Source: Bacteroidota bacterium
Lineage (GTDB): Bacteria; Bacteroidota; Bacteroidia; AKYH767-A; OLB10
Length of the DNA: 64,000 nucleotides
Assembly: GCA_016717725.1 (NCBI GenBank)
Contig: JADKFA010000046.1
Location: 1 to 64,000, forward strand
Direction of reading: 5' to 3'
Position numbers and translations under genes: made by a program. The notes below the pieces were generated by a model. The model was not told the DNA's origin and searched no databases. It worked only from the letters and a program-made list of their open reading frames with translations. Numbering within the stretch: position 1 is the first letter of the stretch; each line of letters starts with the position of its first letter. Positions 47,727 to 55,937 of this stretch are shown here, piece after piece.

Positions 47727-49388
47727 ATGAAAAAGGCTTTCATCATACTCAGCTTCCTAATTCCTATTTCAACATGTTTGATAGGTCAGGTGGGATGGAA
47801 ATTTTCTACGTCAGATAATACGACTTTAAAACGAAATTATATTGAGAGTCTATCAAACGGATCATTTTTCCGGTTAAGTACTGCTGATACATTATCGCCA
47901 AGCTGTTATTCGCTCGTTTTAATCGATTCTAGCGGGACTACACTAAATCAAATTGAACTTTGCATTGCAGATAGCAATCCTAAAGTTATCGCATTTACCT
48001 TAGACTCCATTACACAACGTTTATGTGTTACCGAACAATCAGAAAGTAATAGTGCTTATTATATGCATTTAAAAGTTTTTGATTACAACTTGAATTACAT
48101 GGATTCACTTACTTGGGGTGTTACCAAGACTAGTAGTTTAGGGGTTGATGTTTTTGCAGGAGGCATCGATACGGCCAACAATAAATTCATTGTGTATCGA
48201 TCAAAAGATATGTTTGATCAAATGTGGAACCGAAGCATTTGTAGAAAGAATGCTGCAGGTGTTATCAAAAATAATATTGTAAAAATTGGTCAGGCAGCTA
48301 ATGATGGATTTTACATTAACGATGTTGTCATCGCTCCCACAGGTAATATTTACATTGCCGGAACTAGAAAGGAAAGTTTATATGGAAACTTCTTTTATTT
48401 AGAAAAAGTAAATGCCAACTTCACGACCATATTTGAAGTGAAAGAACAATATGTTTTAAATAGTATAGATAATAACCATGTGTCCTCCATACATCTTTCC
48501 AATTCATATGCGAACAGCCCGATCATTGTGGGGGGAACTATGTTTGGATTGGCTCCAGGCGATACGATGTATCGTTGCCATGGTATTATTCGTTCTTATT
48601 CTTCCAATGGGATGTTGAGATGGAACTTTCAAAACTATGAAGTTCGAGATTACAAAAAAGTAATGGTTCGTCACGCTTATGTATATGCAGTAGGAACAAA
48701 CAATAAAGTTGTCACGGGTTTAGACACTAAAATTTCGCGGTTATTCCATAAAGATGGTGTGGTAGATTGGCATCGTTACTACGGAAATAAATCAACGCCA
48801 CTTTGCATACAAGTGGAAGCTGACAAATCATTTCTAATTGGAGGAGAAAAGCAATCAAATATCACTTTACCTAGTGGAAGTATTTTAACAATTCGATCTT
48901 ATATGCTTTTACGTTATAGTAAAACAGGAAAACGCTTATATGATTATGATCACGTATGGGACGTATCAAATGAAACTAGTTCGATACAAGGTGCCATCAC
49001 TGACATTGCAACAGGATATAATCAGTACTATTACGCTGCTGGAACGAATCGAATTGTACAAAATAATAGTGGTGTTATCAGTACTTTCGATAGTACTACG
49101 GTTTTACAATTCACGAATGGATCCTTGCGTACAGGAGAATATATTGCAGCAGAGGTATCATTAAACCTTCGACCTAATCCTGCCAAAAACTCTATCCTTT
49201 TCACTTGTGAAAACCAAGTGACGGACTTGGTCATTTTTAGTATGACTGGCCATAAGATGAAAACGGAAAGTATCAATCAAGAGGGAACAAATTATTCTTG
49301 TGATATTGCACATTTAAGTCCGGGCACTTATGTATTAAGGGTGAAGGCGAATAATACATGGTATACTACAAAGTTTATTAAAGAGTAG
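47727..49388 (+). CDS. Secreted T9SS type A sorting domain protein
   Basis: From the ATG at 47727 the protein has 553 residues and a clear signal peptide (KKAFIILSFLIPISTCLIGQ). An in-frame ATG at 47673 follows an AGGAGG at 47665-47670, but the spacing is only two bases and it would bury the signal peptide. The body is repetitive beta structure of propeller type (NIYIAGTRKE, AYVYAVGTNNK, SFLIGGEKQS, YYYAAGTNRI). The last ~75 residues are a Por-type sorting domain (LNLRPNPAKNSILF ... GTYVLRVKANNTWYTTKFIK). The function of the body is unknown. Confidence 0.88.
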   Translation: MKKAFIILSFLIPISTCLIGQVGWKFSTSDNTTLKRNYIESLSNGSFFRLSTADTLSPSCYSLVLIDSSGTTLNQIELCIADSNPKVIAFTLDSITQRLCVTEQSESNSAYYMHLKVFDYNLNYMDSLTWGVTKTSSLGVDVFAGGIDTANNKFIVYRSKDMFDQMWNRSICRKNAAGVIKNNIVKIGQAANDGFYINDVVIAPTGNIYIAGTRKESLYGNFFYLEKVNANFTTIFEVKEQYVLNSIDNNHVSSIHLSNSYANSPIIVGGTMFGLAPGDTMYRCHGIIRSYSSNGMLRWNFQNYEVRDYKKVMVRHAYVYAVGTNNKVVTGLDTKISRLFHKDGVVDWHRYYGNKSTPLCIQVEADKSFLIGGEKQSNITLPSGSILTIRSYMLLRYSKTGKRLYDYDHVWDVSNETSSIQGAITDIATGYNQYYYAAGTNRIVQNNSGVISTFDSTTVLQFTNGSLRTGEYIAAEVSLNLRPNPAKNSILFTCENQVTDLVIFSMTGHKMKTESINQEGTNYSCDIAHLSPGTYVLRVKANNTWYTTKFIKE

Positions 49389-49396
49389 ATTTTTCG

Positions 49397-50035
49397 CTAC
49401 AAATTATCGTATTCAAAAATAGGATGATCTAAATGAGAACCTGGAGGCATATGCACTTGAGGGCGTAAAATTCCATCATGTAAATCATATACCCATCCAT
49501 GTAAATGCGGAGCCTTCTCGTGGATCCATGCTTTTTGAATGATGGAAGTTTTTGCAAGATTCATGACTTGCTCTACTACATTTAATTCTGTAAGTCGATT
49601 CAATTTAAGGTCCTCTTCTTTGAGCAATTCAATTTCATCTTGATGATAGCGATATACATCTTTAATATTACGCAGCCACTTATTGATGAGTCCCATGCTA
49701 TGATTCGTCATTGCGGCCTTTACTCCACCACAACCATAGTGTCCGCATACAATGACATGTTTCACTTTTAATACCTCAACCGCATACTGCAAAACACTAA
49801 GCATATTGAGATCGGTATGCACTACCATGTTGGCAATGTTTCGATGGATAAAAATTTCACCGGGTCTGGTTTGCGTAATTACATCGGGAGGTACTCGACT
49901 ATCAGAACAGCCGATCCACAAAAAATCAGGCGTTTGCACACCTAATAATTTACTAAAAAAATCAGGTTCTTTCTCCATCATTTTTTTAGCCCAAGATTTA
50001 TTATCCTTCAATAAACGATTATGAGTATCCATCAT
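49397..50035 (-). CDS. can: Beta-class carbonic anhydrase
   Basis: The enzyme interconverts CO2 and bicarbonate. The 212-residue protein has the beta-class zinc site: C43 with the D45/R47 dyad in GCSDSRVPPD, then H99 and C102 in GHYGCGGVKA. The rest (RPGEIFIHRNIANMVVHTD, SVLQYAVEVLKVKHVIVCG) also fits. It is cytosolic with no signal peptide. It converges on the T9SS gene with an 8-base gap. A -7 box (TATATTTG) lies 63 bases upstream of the ATG. Confidence 0.96.
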   Translation of the reverse strand: MMDTHNRLLKDNKSWAKKMMEKEPDFFSKLLGVQTPDFLWIGCSDSRVPPDVITQTRPGEIFIHRNIANMVVHTDLNMLSVLQYAVEVLKVKHVIVCGHYGCGGVKAAMTNHSMGLINKWLRNIKDVYRYHQDEIELLKEEDLKLNRLTELNVVEQVMNLAKTSIIQKAWIHEKAPHLHGWVYDLHDGILRPQVHMPPGSHLDHPIFEYDNL

Positions 50036-50097
50036 ACAAATTCATTTTAATGGTATTCCATTTATATTTTTAAATAATGAAATCAATTTCATTTGCT

Positions 50098-50105
50098 CAA
50101 ATATA
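50098..50105 (-). promoter_or_regulatory. -7 box (TATATTTG) for the carbonic anhydrase gene
   Basis: Exact TAnnTTTG on the minus strand; predicted leader about 57 bases. No clear -33 TTG. Confidence 0.45.
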
Positions 50106-50147
50106 AATAAAACTGTCGAAGGAAATACTAGCGTTCAATCATCAAAA

Positions 50148-50177
50148 AAGCCCCATCTTTCGAAAAAGATGGGGCTT
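50148..50177 (-). terminator. Rho-independent terminator of the S46 peptidase gene
   Basis: A 10-11 bp stem (AAGCCCCATCTTT / AAAGATGGGGCTT) is followed on the minus strand by six Ts, 38 bases beyond the peptidase stop codon. Confidence 0.9.
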
Positions 50178-50214
50178 AACATTCAATTATTACTGATGAA
50201 CAGTTTTTACTTTC

Positions 50215-52395
50215 TTAACGAATAATTTTCATTTCTTTCAACAGATGGCTTGCACCTCCAAATTTATCGAGGATAAATAAAGAGTAACGAATATCCACAC
50301 AGATCGTACGTTGAAATTCTGGTTCAAAAGCAAAATCACTTGCAATTGCTTCCCAGTTACCATCAAAAGCAGTTCCGATAAGTTCACCATTACCATTGAT
50401 AACAGGACTACCGGAGTTTCCTCCTGTGATGTCGTTATCGGTTAAAAAACAAATATGCAACTCTCCATCTTTATCCGCATACTGACCAAAATCCTTTTTC
50501 TTCATCATATCGATCAATCGTGCAGGAGCATCAAACTCAACATCACCTGGAGTATATTTTTCAATTACACCTCGAGAAGTAGTAAATTCTTTAAAGAAAG
50601 TTGCATCTTTTCCGCTGTATGGAAGCACTCGACCATAAGTCATACGCATGGTTCCATTCGCATCAGGATTATTAAGTGCATTTGGACTCATCTCCAAAAC
50701 ACCTGCTTGATACAAACGATTCGCTTTTCCAAGCTGACCATTTAACTTCATCATTTGAGGTTGCATTTTCTTCGTCACCTCTGTTAAATAGCCATTCGCT
50801 ACTGCATAGATTGGATCTTTCTGCAATTTCTTTAAAGAAGGTGACTTTAAAAATTTAGCCATTTTCTCTTGGCTTACAAATACAGATTTCTTCCACATGG
50901 CATCCGCCATTGCATTATAATCCTTGTTATGTTTTGCAGCCAAATCAGTTAAGCTTTTTGGTAATGAAGCATTGTCTAAATCCTCTACTAAATGCATCAA
51001 CACAGAGGCTAATACTTTTTGCTCGATGGGATCATAAAATTCCTTGAAGTCTTTATCAAGATCCGCAGCCATTTCAGCTGCCGCTTTCTTTACCTCATCT
51101 TTCTTCGTTTTATCCATCATCAAAGGCTCAAGAGCAGCAGCAGCCATGGCAAAATTCATTGGTTGCGAATTACTAATTCCGTCTTGAAGATACACACCAA
51201 ACATCCCTACTTTAGCTACTGACGCATAAGCCTCATTGTAATTATTTATTACATCAGCATACTTAGCATTGTTGGTATTTTTCACCCAAGCAGCAAACTT
51301 ATTTTCTTCAGCTTTTCTACGATCGTAAATATTCAATTTCTTCAGTGCACTTGCTTCGCCCATGAATTTTTTCCAATAATTACTTAGTCCAGCATACTTA
51401 TCAGCATACATCAATTTAATTTTTGGATCCTTATGCATATAAGATTCATAGATATCAAGAATATCTCGACGCACTTTCACGCGCATTGGACGTTCCGTTT
51501 CCGAATAGAATTTAATTCCTTCGCTAAAAGTACTACGTTGAGTACGTCCTGGATAACCCAAGATCATTGCATAACTTTTTTCTTGCGGTCCTTGAATATT
51601 GATTGGGAAAAAATACTTTGGAGCATAAGGCTTATTCTCTTTATCAAATTTTGCAGGTTTATTATTCGCACCTGCATAAATTCTAAAAATACTGATGTCG
51701 CAAGTATGACGAGGCCATTCCCAGTTATCGGTTTCACCACCGAACTTTCCGATATTCTCAGGAGGTGTACCTACTAGACGAATATCCGTAAAAACCTGGT
51801 AATACATCGCCATATAACGATTGCCGCTCCAGAAAGGAACTACTTCAATCACATACATGTCTTTATCATCACCGAGAGCTTCTTTTAATTTAGCAGCCAC
51901 TGATTTCACCATTGCAGCAGCTGCTTTAGAACGCGCTGATTCATCGTCACCAGTGGGAAGACTATCAATAATCATTGAAGTAACATCTTCAATTTTAGAT
52001 AGTAATCCGATATTAAAATTGGCTGGACGTTCTTCTGCGTGGGACTTCGCCCAAAATCCATTACTCAAAATATTATCTTCATTGGTACTTAGCTCTTGAA
52101 TAGCTCCGTAACCGCAGTGATGATTTGTCAGAAACAATCCTTCTTGAGAAATGATTTCGCCGGTACAGAACATCCGATTTTGCTTATTCATCAAACGCAC
52201 TACGGCATCTTTGATACAAGCTTTGTTGATACTGTAAATATCTTCAGCTGTAAGCTTTAAACCACGAGCTTGCATTGAATCCTGCAACTGTGAAATCAAG
52301 AACAGAGGCCACATACCTTCATCTGCTCTTGCCTGTTGTCCGAAACCAATCGCTAGTACCAGCAACAGACCCATTAATTTTTTCTTCATTTTCAT
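50215..52395 (-). CDS. S46 family dipeptidyl peptidase (DPP7-type specificity)
   Basis: This periplasmic peptidase releases dipeptides from protein N-termini. The 726-residue protein has a signal peptide (LMGLLLVLAIGFGQQARA), the catalytic His region LFLTNHHCGYGA (91-96), GETDNWEWPRHTCDISIFRI supplying the Asp, and the nucleophile S661 in GGNSGSPVINGNGEL. Gly679, 18 residues after the serine, sits where Gly marks DPP7 (hydrophobic P1) and Arg marks DPP11 (acidic P1), so DPP7-like specificity is inferred. A TTACTTTG box lies at 52414-52421, about 20 bases before the ATG. A strong terminator follows the gene. Confidence 0.94.
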   Translation of the reverse strand: MKMKKKLMGLLLVLAIGFGQQARADEGMWPLFLISQLQDSMQARGLKLTAEDIYSINKACIKDAVVRLMNKQNRMFCTGEIISQEGLFLTNHHCGYGAIQELSTNEDNILSNGFWAKSHAEERPANFNIGLLSKIEDVTSMIIDSLPTGDDESARSKAAAAMVKSVAAKLKEALGDDKDMYVIEVVPFWSGNRYMAMYYQVFTDIRLVGTPPENIGKFGGETDNWEWPRHTCDISIFRIYAGANNKPAKFDKENKPYAPKYFFPINIQGPQEKSYAMILGYPGRTQRSTFSEGIKFYSETERPMRVKVRRDILDIYESYMHKDPKIKLMYADKYAGLSNYWKKFMGEASALKKLNIYDRRKAEENKFAAWVKNTNNAKYADVINNYNEAYASVAKVGMFGVYLQDGISNSQPMNFAMAAAALEPLMMDKTKKDEVKKAAAEMAADLDKDFKEFYDPIEQKVLASVLMHLVEDLDNASLPKSLTDLAAKHNKDYNAMADAMWKKSVFVSQEKMAKFLKSPSLKKLQKDPIYAVANGYLTEVTKKMQPQMMKLNGQLGKANRLYQAGVLEMSPNALNNPDANGTMRMTYGRVLPYSGKDATFFKEFTTSRGVIEKYTPGDVEFDAPARLIDMMKKKDFGQYADKDGELHICFLTDNDITGGNSGSPVINGNGELIGTAFDGNWEAIASDFAFEPEFQRTICVDIRYSLFILDKFGGASHLLKEMKIIR

Positions 52396-52498
52396 TTTTA
52401 TTTATACTCCTTGCAAAGTAAAGGATTTAACTCTAGCGACGCACTGCGGTTGGTCGAGGAAATTGGGGGGTTGGTCTAAAAGGAATTAAGAATGCAGT

Positions 52499-52789
52499 CC
52501 CGATAGCTATCGGGATCAGAATGCAGAATTAGAGTTTACACGAAATGCGAATGAACACGATCCCGATAACTATCGGGAGCGAAAAAAAGCTTAACTCATC
52601 TAAATAGCTAAATACACGAAATGCAAATAAACACTATCCCGATAGCTATCGGGAGCGAAAAAAGAGTGAAATGATTGCCTAGAACCTCGACAAATGGACT
52701 AAATATGTGATCTCGGCGCTATTTGGGAAAAAAAATTTCGAGCCTCAACGATAAAAATCCACCAATCCACCATCCCGATAGCTATCGGG
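52499..52789. repeat. Cluster of four CCCGATAGCTATCGGG palindromes, two in a 76-bp tandem unit
   Basis: Palindromes are at 52499-52514 (perfect), 52562-52577 (one change), 52638-52653 (perfect) and 52774-52789 (perfect). The second and third lie in a tandem duplication with a period of 76 bases, each preceded by ACACGAAATGC(G/A)AAT(G/A)AACAC. The 413-base gap 52396-52808 holds no gene beyond the S46 promoter. Confidence 0.9.
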
Positions 52790-52808
52790 ACACTAATCCA
52801 CCAATTCA

Positions 52809-54071
52809 TTACACGATGATGCCGGCTATGGTGGCGCTTAGGTACGAGGCTAGGGTTCCGCAAAAGAGAGCTTTGAGTCCGAGGCGGGCTAAGTCGCCTC
52901 GACGGCCGGGAGCTAATTCACCGATGCCACCAATCTGCATTCCTACACTTGAAAAATTTGCGAAACCACAAATGGCAATGGATACAATGAGTAATCCTTT
53001 CTCAGTGATGATGGGTACTGATTTATTTGCCAAATTTTGGAAAGCAACAAACTCATTAATCGTTAACTTTTGTCCGAGTAAGGTGGCTACATTATTGACA
53101 TCTGCAAGCGGAACGCCCATCGCCCATGCCATCGGATAAAATATTTTTCCGAAGATCCAGTTCAGTGATAAATCAAAATCGGGATTGAAGATATGTGCAA
53201 TTTTTATCAAGGACCAATCGATCAAAGAAATCAATGCAATAAATCCAATCAACATGGCAATTACATTCATCGCAATTTTAAATCCATCTCCAGCGCCGTG
53301 TGAAATTGCATCTATAATATTGATGTATGGACTTTTTACCTCGAGTTTTACATCACCCATGGTTTCACTTTCTTTAGTTTCCGGAAAAACAATTTTAGAA
53401 ATAATAAGTGCGCCCGGTGCAGCCATCAAACTTGCTGCAATTAATTTTGGAGCGAGATCAAGTCCGGCAGCTGCTCCCATGTTTACATACACCACCAAAA
53501 TTCCTCCTGCAATACATGCTAAACTACCACTCATACTTGCGAGCAATTCACTTTGTGTCATTCCAGCGAGGTACGGACGAATCATCACTTGCGCTTCTAC
53601 TTGTCCAACGAAGGCACTGGCTACATTACTCAACGCTTCAGCACCACTTACACGCATTATAAAATTCATTGCCTTTGCAATCACAGAAATTACTTTTTGC
53701 ATAATGCCTGCGTGATATAAAATCGCAACCAGCACACAAACTAAAATTATGGTCGCGGTAACGTTAAGTGCGAAAACAAATCCACCAGCAGCATAATTCG
53801 CAACCGTACCATCAAATTGAACAGCGGCTAATCCACCATAAACAAATGCGGCTCCGTTGCGAGCAAACATTTCGATTTTCTCCATACCATGACCAATCGT
53901 TTGGAAAAAAGCAGTGACCGGAGGAATTTTCAACACCAGGATAGCAATAAAAAGCTGGAGCATTAATCCGCTTAACACTAAACGAATATTTATTGCCTTT
54001 CGATTATTGCTGGCTAATACAGCTAGACCGAGTATTAATACGATTCCAATTAAACCTGTGAAACGTTCCAT
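52809..54071 (-). CDS. NupC-type concentrative nucleoside transporter
   Basis: The 420-residue inner-membrane protein has the CNT family features: RPYLAGMTQSELLASMSGSL, AGGILVVYVNMG, IIDAISHGAGDGFKIAMNVI and GKIFYPMAWAMGVPLAD, and TEKGLLIVSIAICGFANFSS, which form the nucleoside- and sodium/proton-binding core. It imports nucleosides using an ion gradient. The length and helix number are normal. The stop lies only 19 bases from the last palindrome of the repeat cluster. Confidence 0.94.
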   Translation of the reverse strand: MERFTGLIGIVLILGLAVLASNNRKAINIRLVLSGLMLQLFIAILVLKIPPVTAFFQTIGHGMEKIEMFARNGAAFVYGGLAAVQFDGTVANYAAGGFVFALNVTATIILVCVLVAILYHAGIMQKVISVIAKAMNFIMRVSGAEALSNVASAFVGQVEAQVMIRPYLAGMTQSELLASMSGSLACIAGGILVVYVNMGAAAGLDLAPKLIAASLMAAPGALIISKIVFPETKESETMGDVKLEVKSPYINIIDAISHGAGDGFKIAMNVIAMLIGFIALISLIDWSLIKIAHIFNPDFDLSLNWIFGKIFYPMAWAMGVPLADVNNVATLLGQKLTINEFVAFQNLANKSVPIITEKGLLIVSIAICGFANFSSVGMQIGGIGELAPGRRGDLARLGLKALFCGTLASYLSATIAGIIV

Positions 54072-54265
54072 GGGGGATGTTGGATTTTAGTTGTTAGATG
54101 TTAGATTTTTGCAATTTTCTGATAAAAGGGTATTAACGCTTTGCGATTTGCTCTTGCCAATCCCCTACGAAAATAGTAATTCGGAGATACAAACTTCGAT
54201 CATTCAAGAATTATCTTCGAAGGGAGAAACCTTGCCTATTTAAAATGTGTTATAATGCGACTGCT

Positions 54266-54925
54266 TTACTTGTCTTTAAGTTTAATGTCAATTATTTTTA
54301 CTTGTTGCTCGTCATTAGTGTAGTTTATCGTCAAAACATCATTTTTCAAGTTCATTTCATTAAATTGTCTAGCTGGGATCACATCATAAGTTAATTGTTC
54401 TTTAAATGGATGTCTTTGTATATGATTTGAGTTAATAAAATAAATAATTAATTCAGCAGTTTCAACATTCAGATAAACTACAAAATCAAATTTATATTCA
54501 TGAGCATTTTCAAATTGAATATCCGTGTCGATACAAATAAGTTGTCCGAAATCCATTATATGTTTGCCAGTCGTTTTGTCTAAAAGGCTATAATCACATG
54601 GTCCAGTAGCGGGACATCCATGTCTGAAAAGTAATGATTCTGAAAACTCTTTTATCAAATGATAACCTACTCTATATGTATACCCATATAGTTCTAAAGG
54701 AACTTGATTAATAACCGTTTTAGAATTATATCTATTTTCTAAAGTCAACCAAACACTGTCACAGTTAAACTGCCAATAAATTTTAGAATCGTTCTTAAAA
54801 ACTAGGGTATCACAATTAACCTCTGATGAATTCATAACAGGAAATTCATCACAAAAACAAATGCTGCTTTGTCCTAAGCTTAAATTACTGAGTGAAATTA
54901 ATATAATGGTTAAGAATCTCTTCAT
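54266..54925 (-). CDS. Secreted hypothetical protein, 219 aa
   Basis: The family is not recognised. A signal peptide (RFLTIILISLSNLSLGQ) is followed by a Cys-containing start of the mature protein (SSICFCDEFP), then mostly beta-type sequence. Further cysteines sit at FNCDSVW and RHGCPATGPCDYSLLD, which may form disulfides in the periplasm or outside the cell. No catalytic motif is visible. The composition is AT-richer than the neighbouring metabolic genes, as is the next gene, which suggests a small accessory patch between the transporter and infB. Confidence 0.65.
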   Translation of the reverse strand: MKRFLTIILISLSNLSLGQSSICFCDEFPVMNSSEVNCDTLVFKNDSKIYWQFNCDSVWLTLENRYNSKTVINQVPLELYGYTYRVGYHLIKEFSESLLFRHGCPATGPCDYSLLDKTTGKHIMDFGQLICIDTDIQFENAHEYKFDFVVYLNVETAELIIYFINSNHIQRHPFKEQLTYDVIPARQFNEMNLKNDVLTINYTNDEQQVKIIDIKLKDK

Positions 54926-55071
54926 AATAATGACTTTAACGTTTCTCGACTTCGTGCAGTTGAGACTACTTTAATTATCAGTTGTTATATATGTAAATTT
55001 ACGGCTTTATATTTTCTGGTTAAGAAAATCGATACTAGTCATTTTTTGTGCAAGTCCGCTATTAAAAGTGG

Positions 55072-55824
55072 TTACATTTTTCTAATATAAAATTGCTTAT
55101 AAAAACCATTTCTCGTTAATTCTCCAATAATCTCTTGAAAATTAATTTTATCAAGTTCCTTACTATTGGTAAAACCAATTATAGTTGGAATTGCTTTAGT
55201 TGTACTAGGTATAAAATTAGGCATCGGATTTCCACTGCTAAATAGTTGATAAATAATTCCCTTGCGGTATGCTTCTGGATGTGTTTCCTTTAGCTTTTTT
55301 ATGACATGAATAATAAATTTCAAAACATATTCCCCATACTCGATTGCTTCTGAAGTTGAAGGTATATAACCTTGATGAATCACATTATTTCTAAAATTTG
55401 TTTTTTTTTCATCAAGTAGAAAAGTTACTTCTTTCCATTCACAAGATTGAGCGAAGTAAAAAGAACCCAATTGCCTTTCTGATTGCCTTGCTAATAATTT
55501 CCAAGTTTTTACAAAATTTTCGAAAGTAACACTGTGATGAATTGTAATTATTTTTAAAAAATATTCAATAAATCTTTCTAAAGAACTTGAAAAACTAGAA
55601 ACACTTTCTTTTGAATATCCATCAATAATAGCTAATGCACCTTGATCAAATAACAATTCATACTTATGGGCTTGAATTTTAGTGTGACAAAGATGACCTT
55701 TAACACAAGTTAAAGTATACCAATTTTCATCGTTAAATTCAACGATTCCATCTATTCCAAAAATCTCATCATTTTCAGAATCTTTTTTACATTCGTTACA
55801 AAATGCACTTACTTTTATCTTCAT
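55072..55824 (-). CDS. Zinc-ribbon protein with HEPN-like domain
   Basis: The 250-residue protein has no signal or membrane segment. A putative zinc-binding part at the N-terminus uses C9/C12 (FCNEC) and C40 with H44/C46/H47 (TCVKGHLCH). The central, helical region ends in KTNFRNNVIHQGYIPSTSEA then IEYGEYVLKFIIHVIKKL. R145-N-x3-H150 fits the RNx3H (Rx4-6H) catalytic motif of HEPN ribonucleases, and the downstream helix pattern is typical of that superfamily. HEPN proteins commonly act in antiphage defence, toxin-antitoxin or RNA processing. No antitoxin (MNT) or other defence gene is adjacent, so the function is open. I infer the HEPN call from the motif alone. Confidence 0.65.
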   Translation of the reverse strand: MKIKVSAFCNECKKDSENDEIFGIDGIVEFNDENWYTLTCVKGHLCHTKIQAHKYELLFDQGALAIIDGYSKESVSSFSSSLERFIEYFLKIITIHHSVTFENFVKTWKLLARQSERQLGSFYFAQSCEWKEVTFLLDEKKTNFRNNVIHQGYIPSTSEAIEYGEYVLKFIIHVIKKLKETHPEAYRKGIIYQLFSSGNPMPNFIPSTTKAIPTIIGFTNSKELDKINFQEIIGELTRNGFYKQFYIRKM

Positions 55825-55893
55825 GATTTTTGTTAATCACTCACAACTGCTCGATTCGGATATCTAAAAATCCAAAAAAAATCTAACATCAAA

Positions 55894-55909
55894 TCGCGAA
55901 GCCTCACGA
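55894..55909. repeat. Palindrome TCGCGAAGCCTCACGA inside heptamer-like repeat
   Basis: This is one mismatch from the palindrome at 62716-62731, the reverse complement of the one at 8962. ATCTAACATC and CCAACATCTAACC (reverse complement of TAGATGTT repeats) flank it on both sides. Confidence 0.75.
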
Positions 55910-55937
55910 CCAACATCTAACCTCTAACAACCAACAA

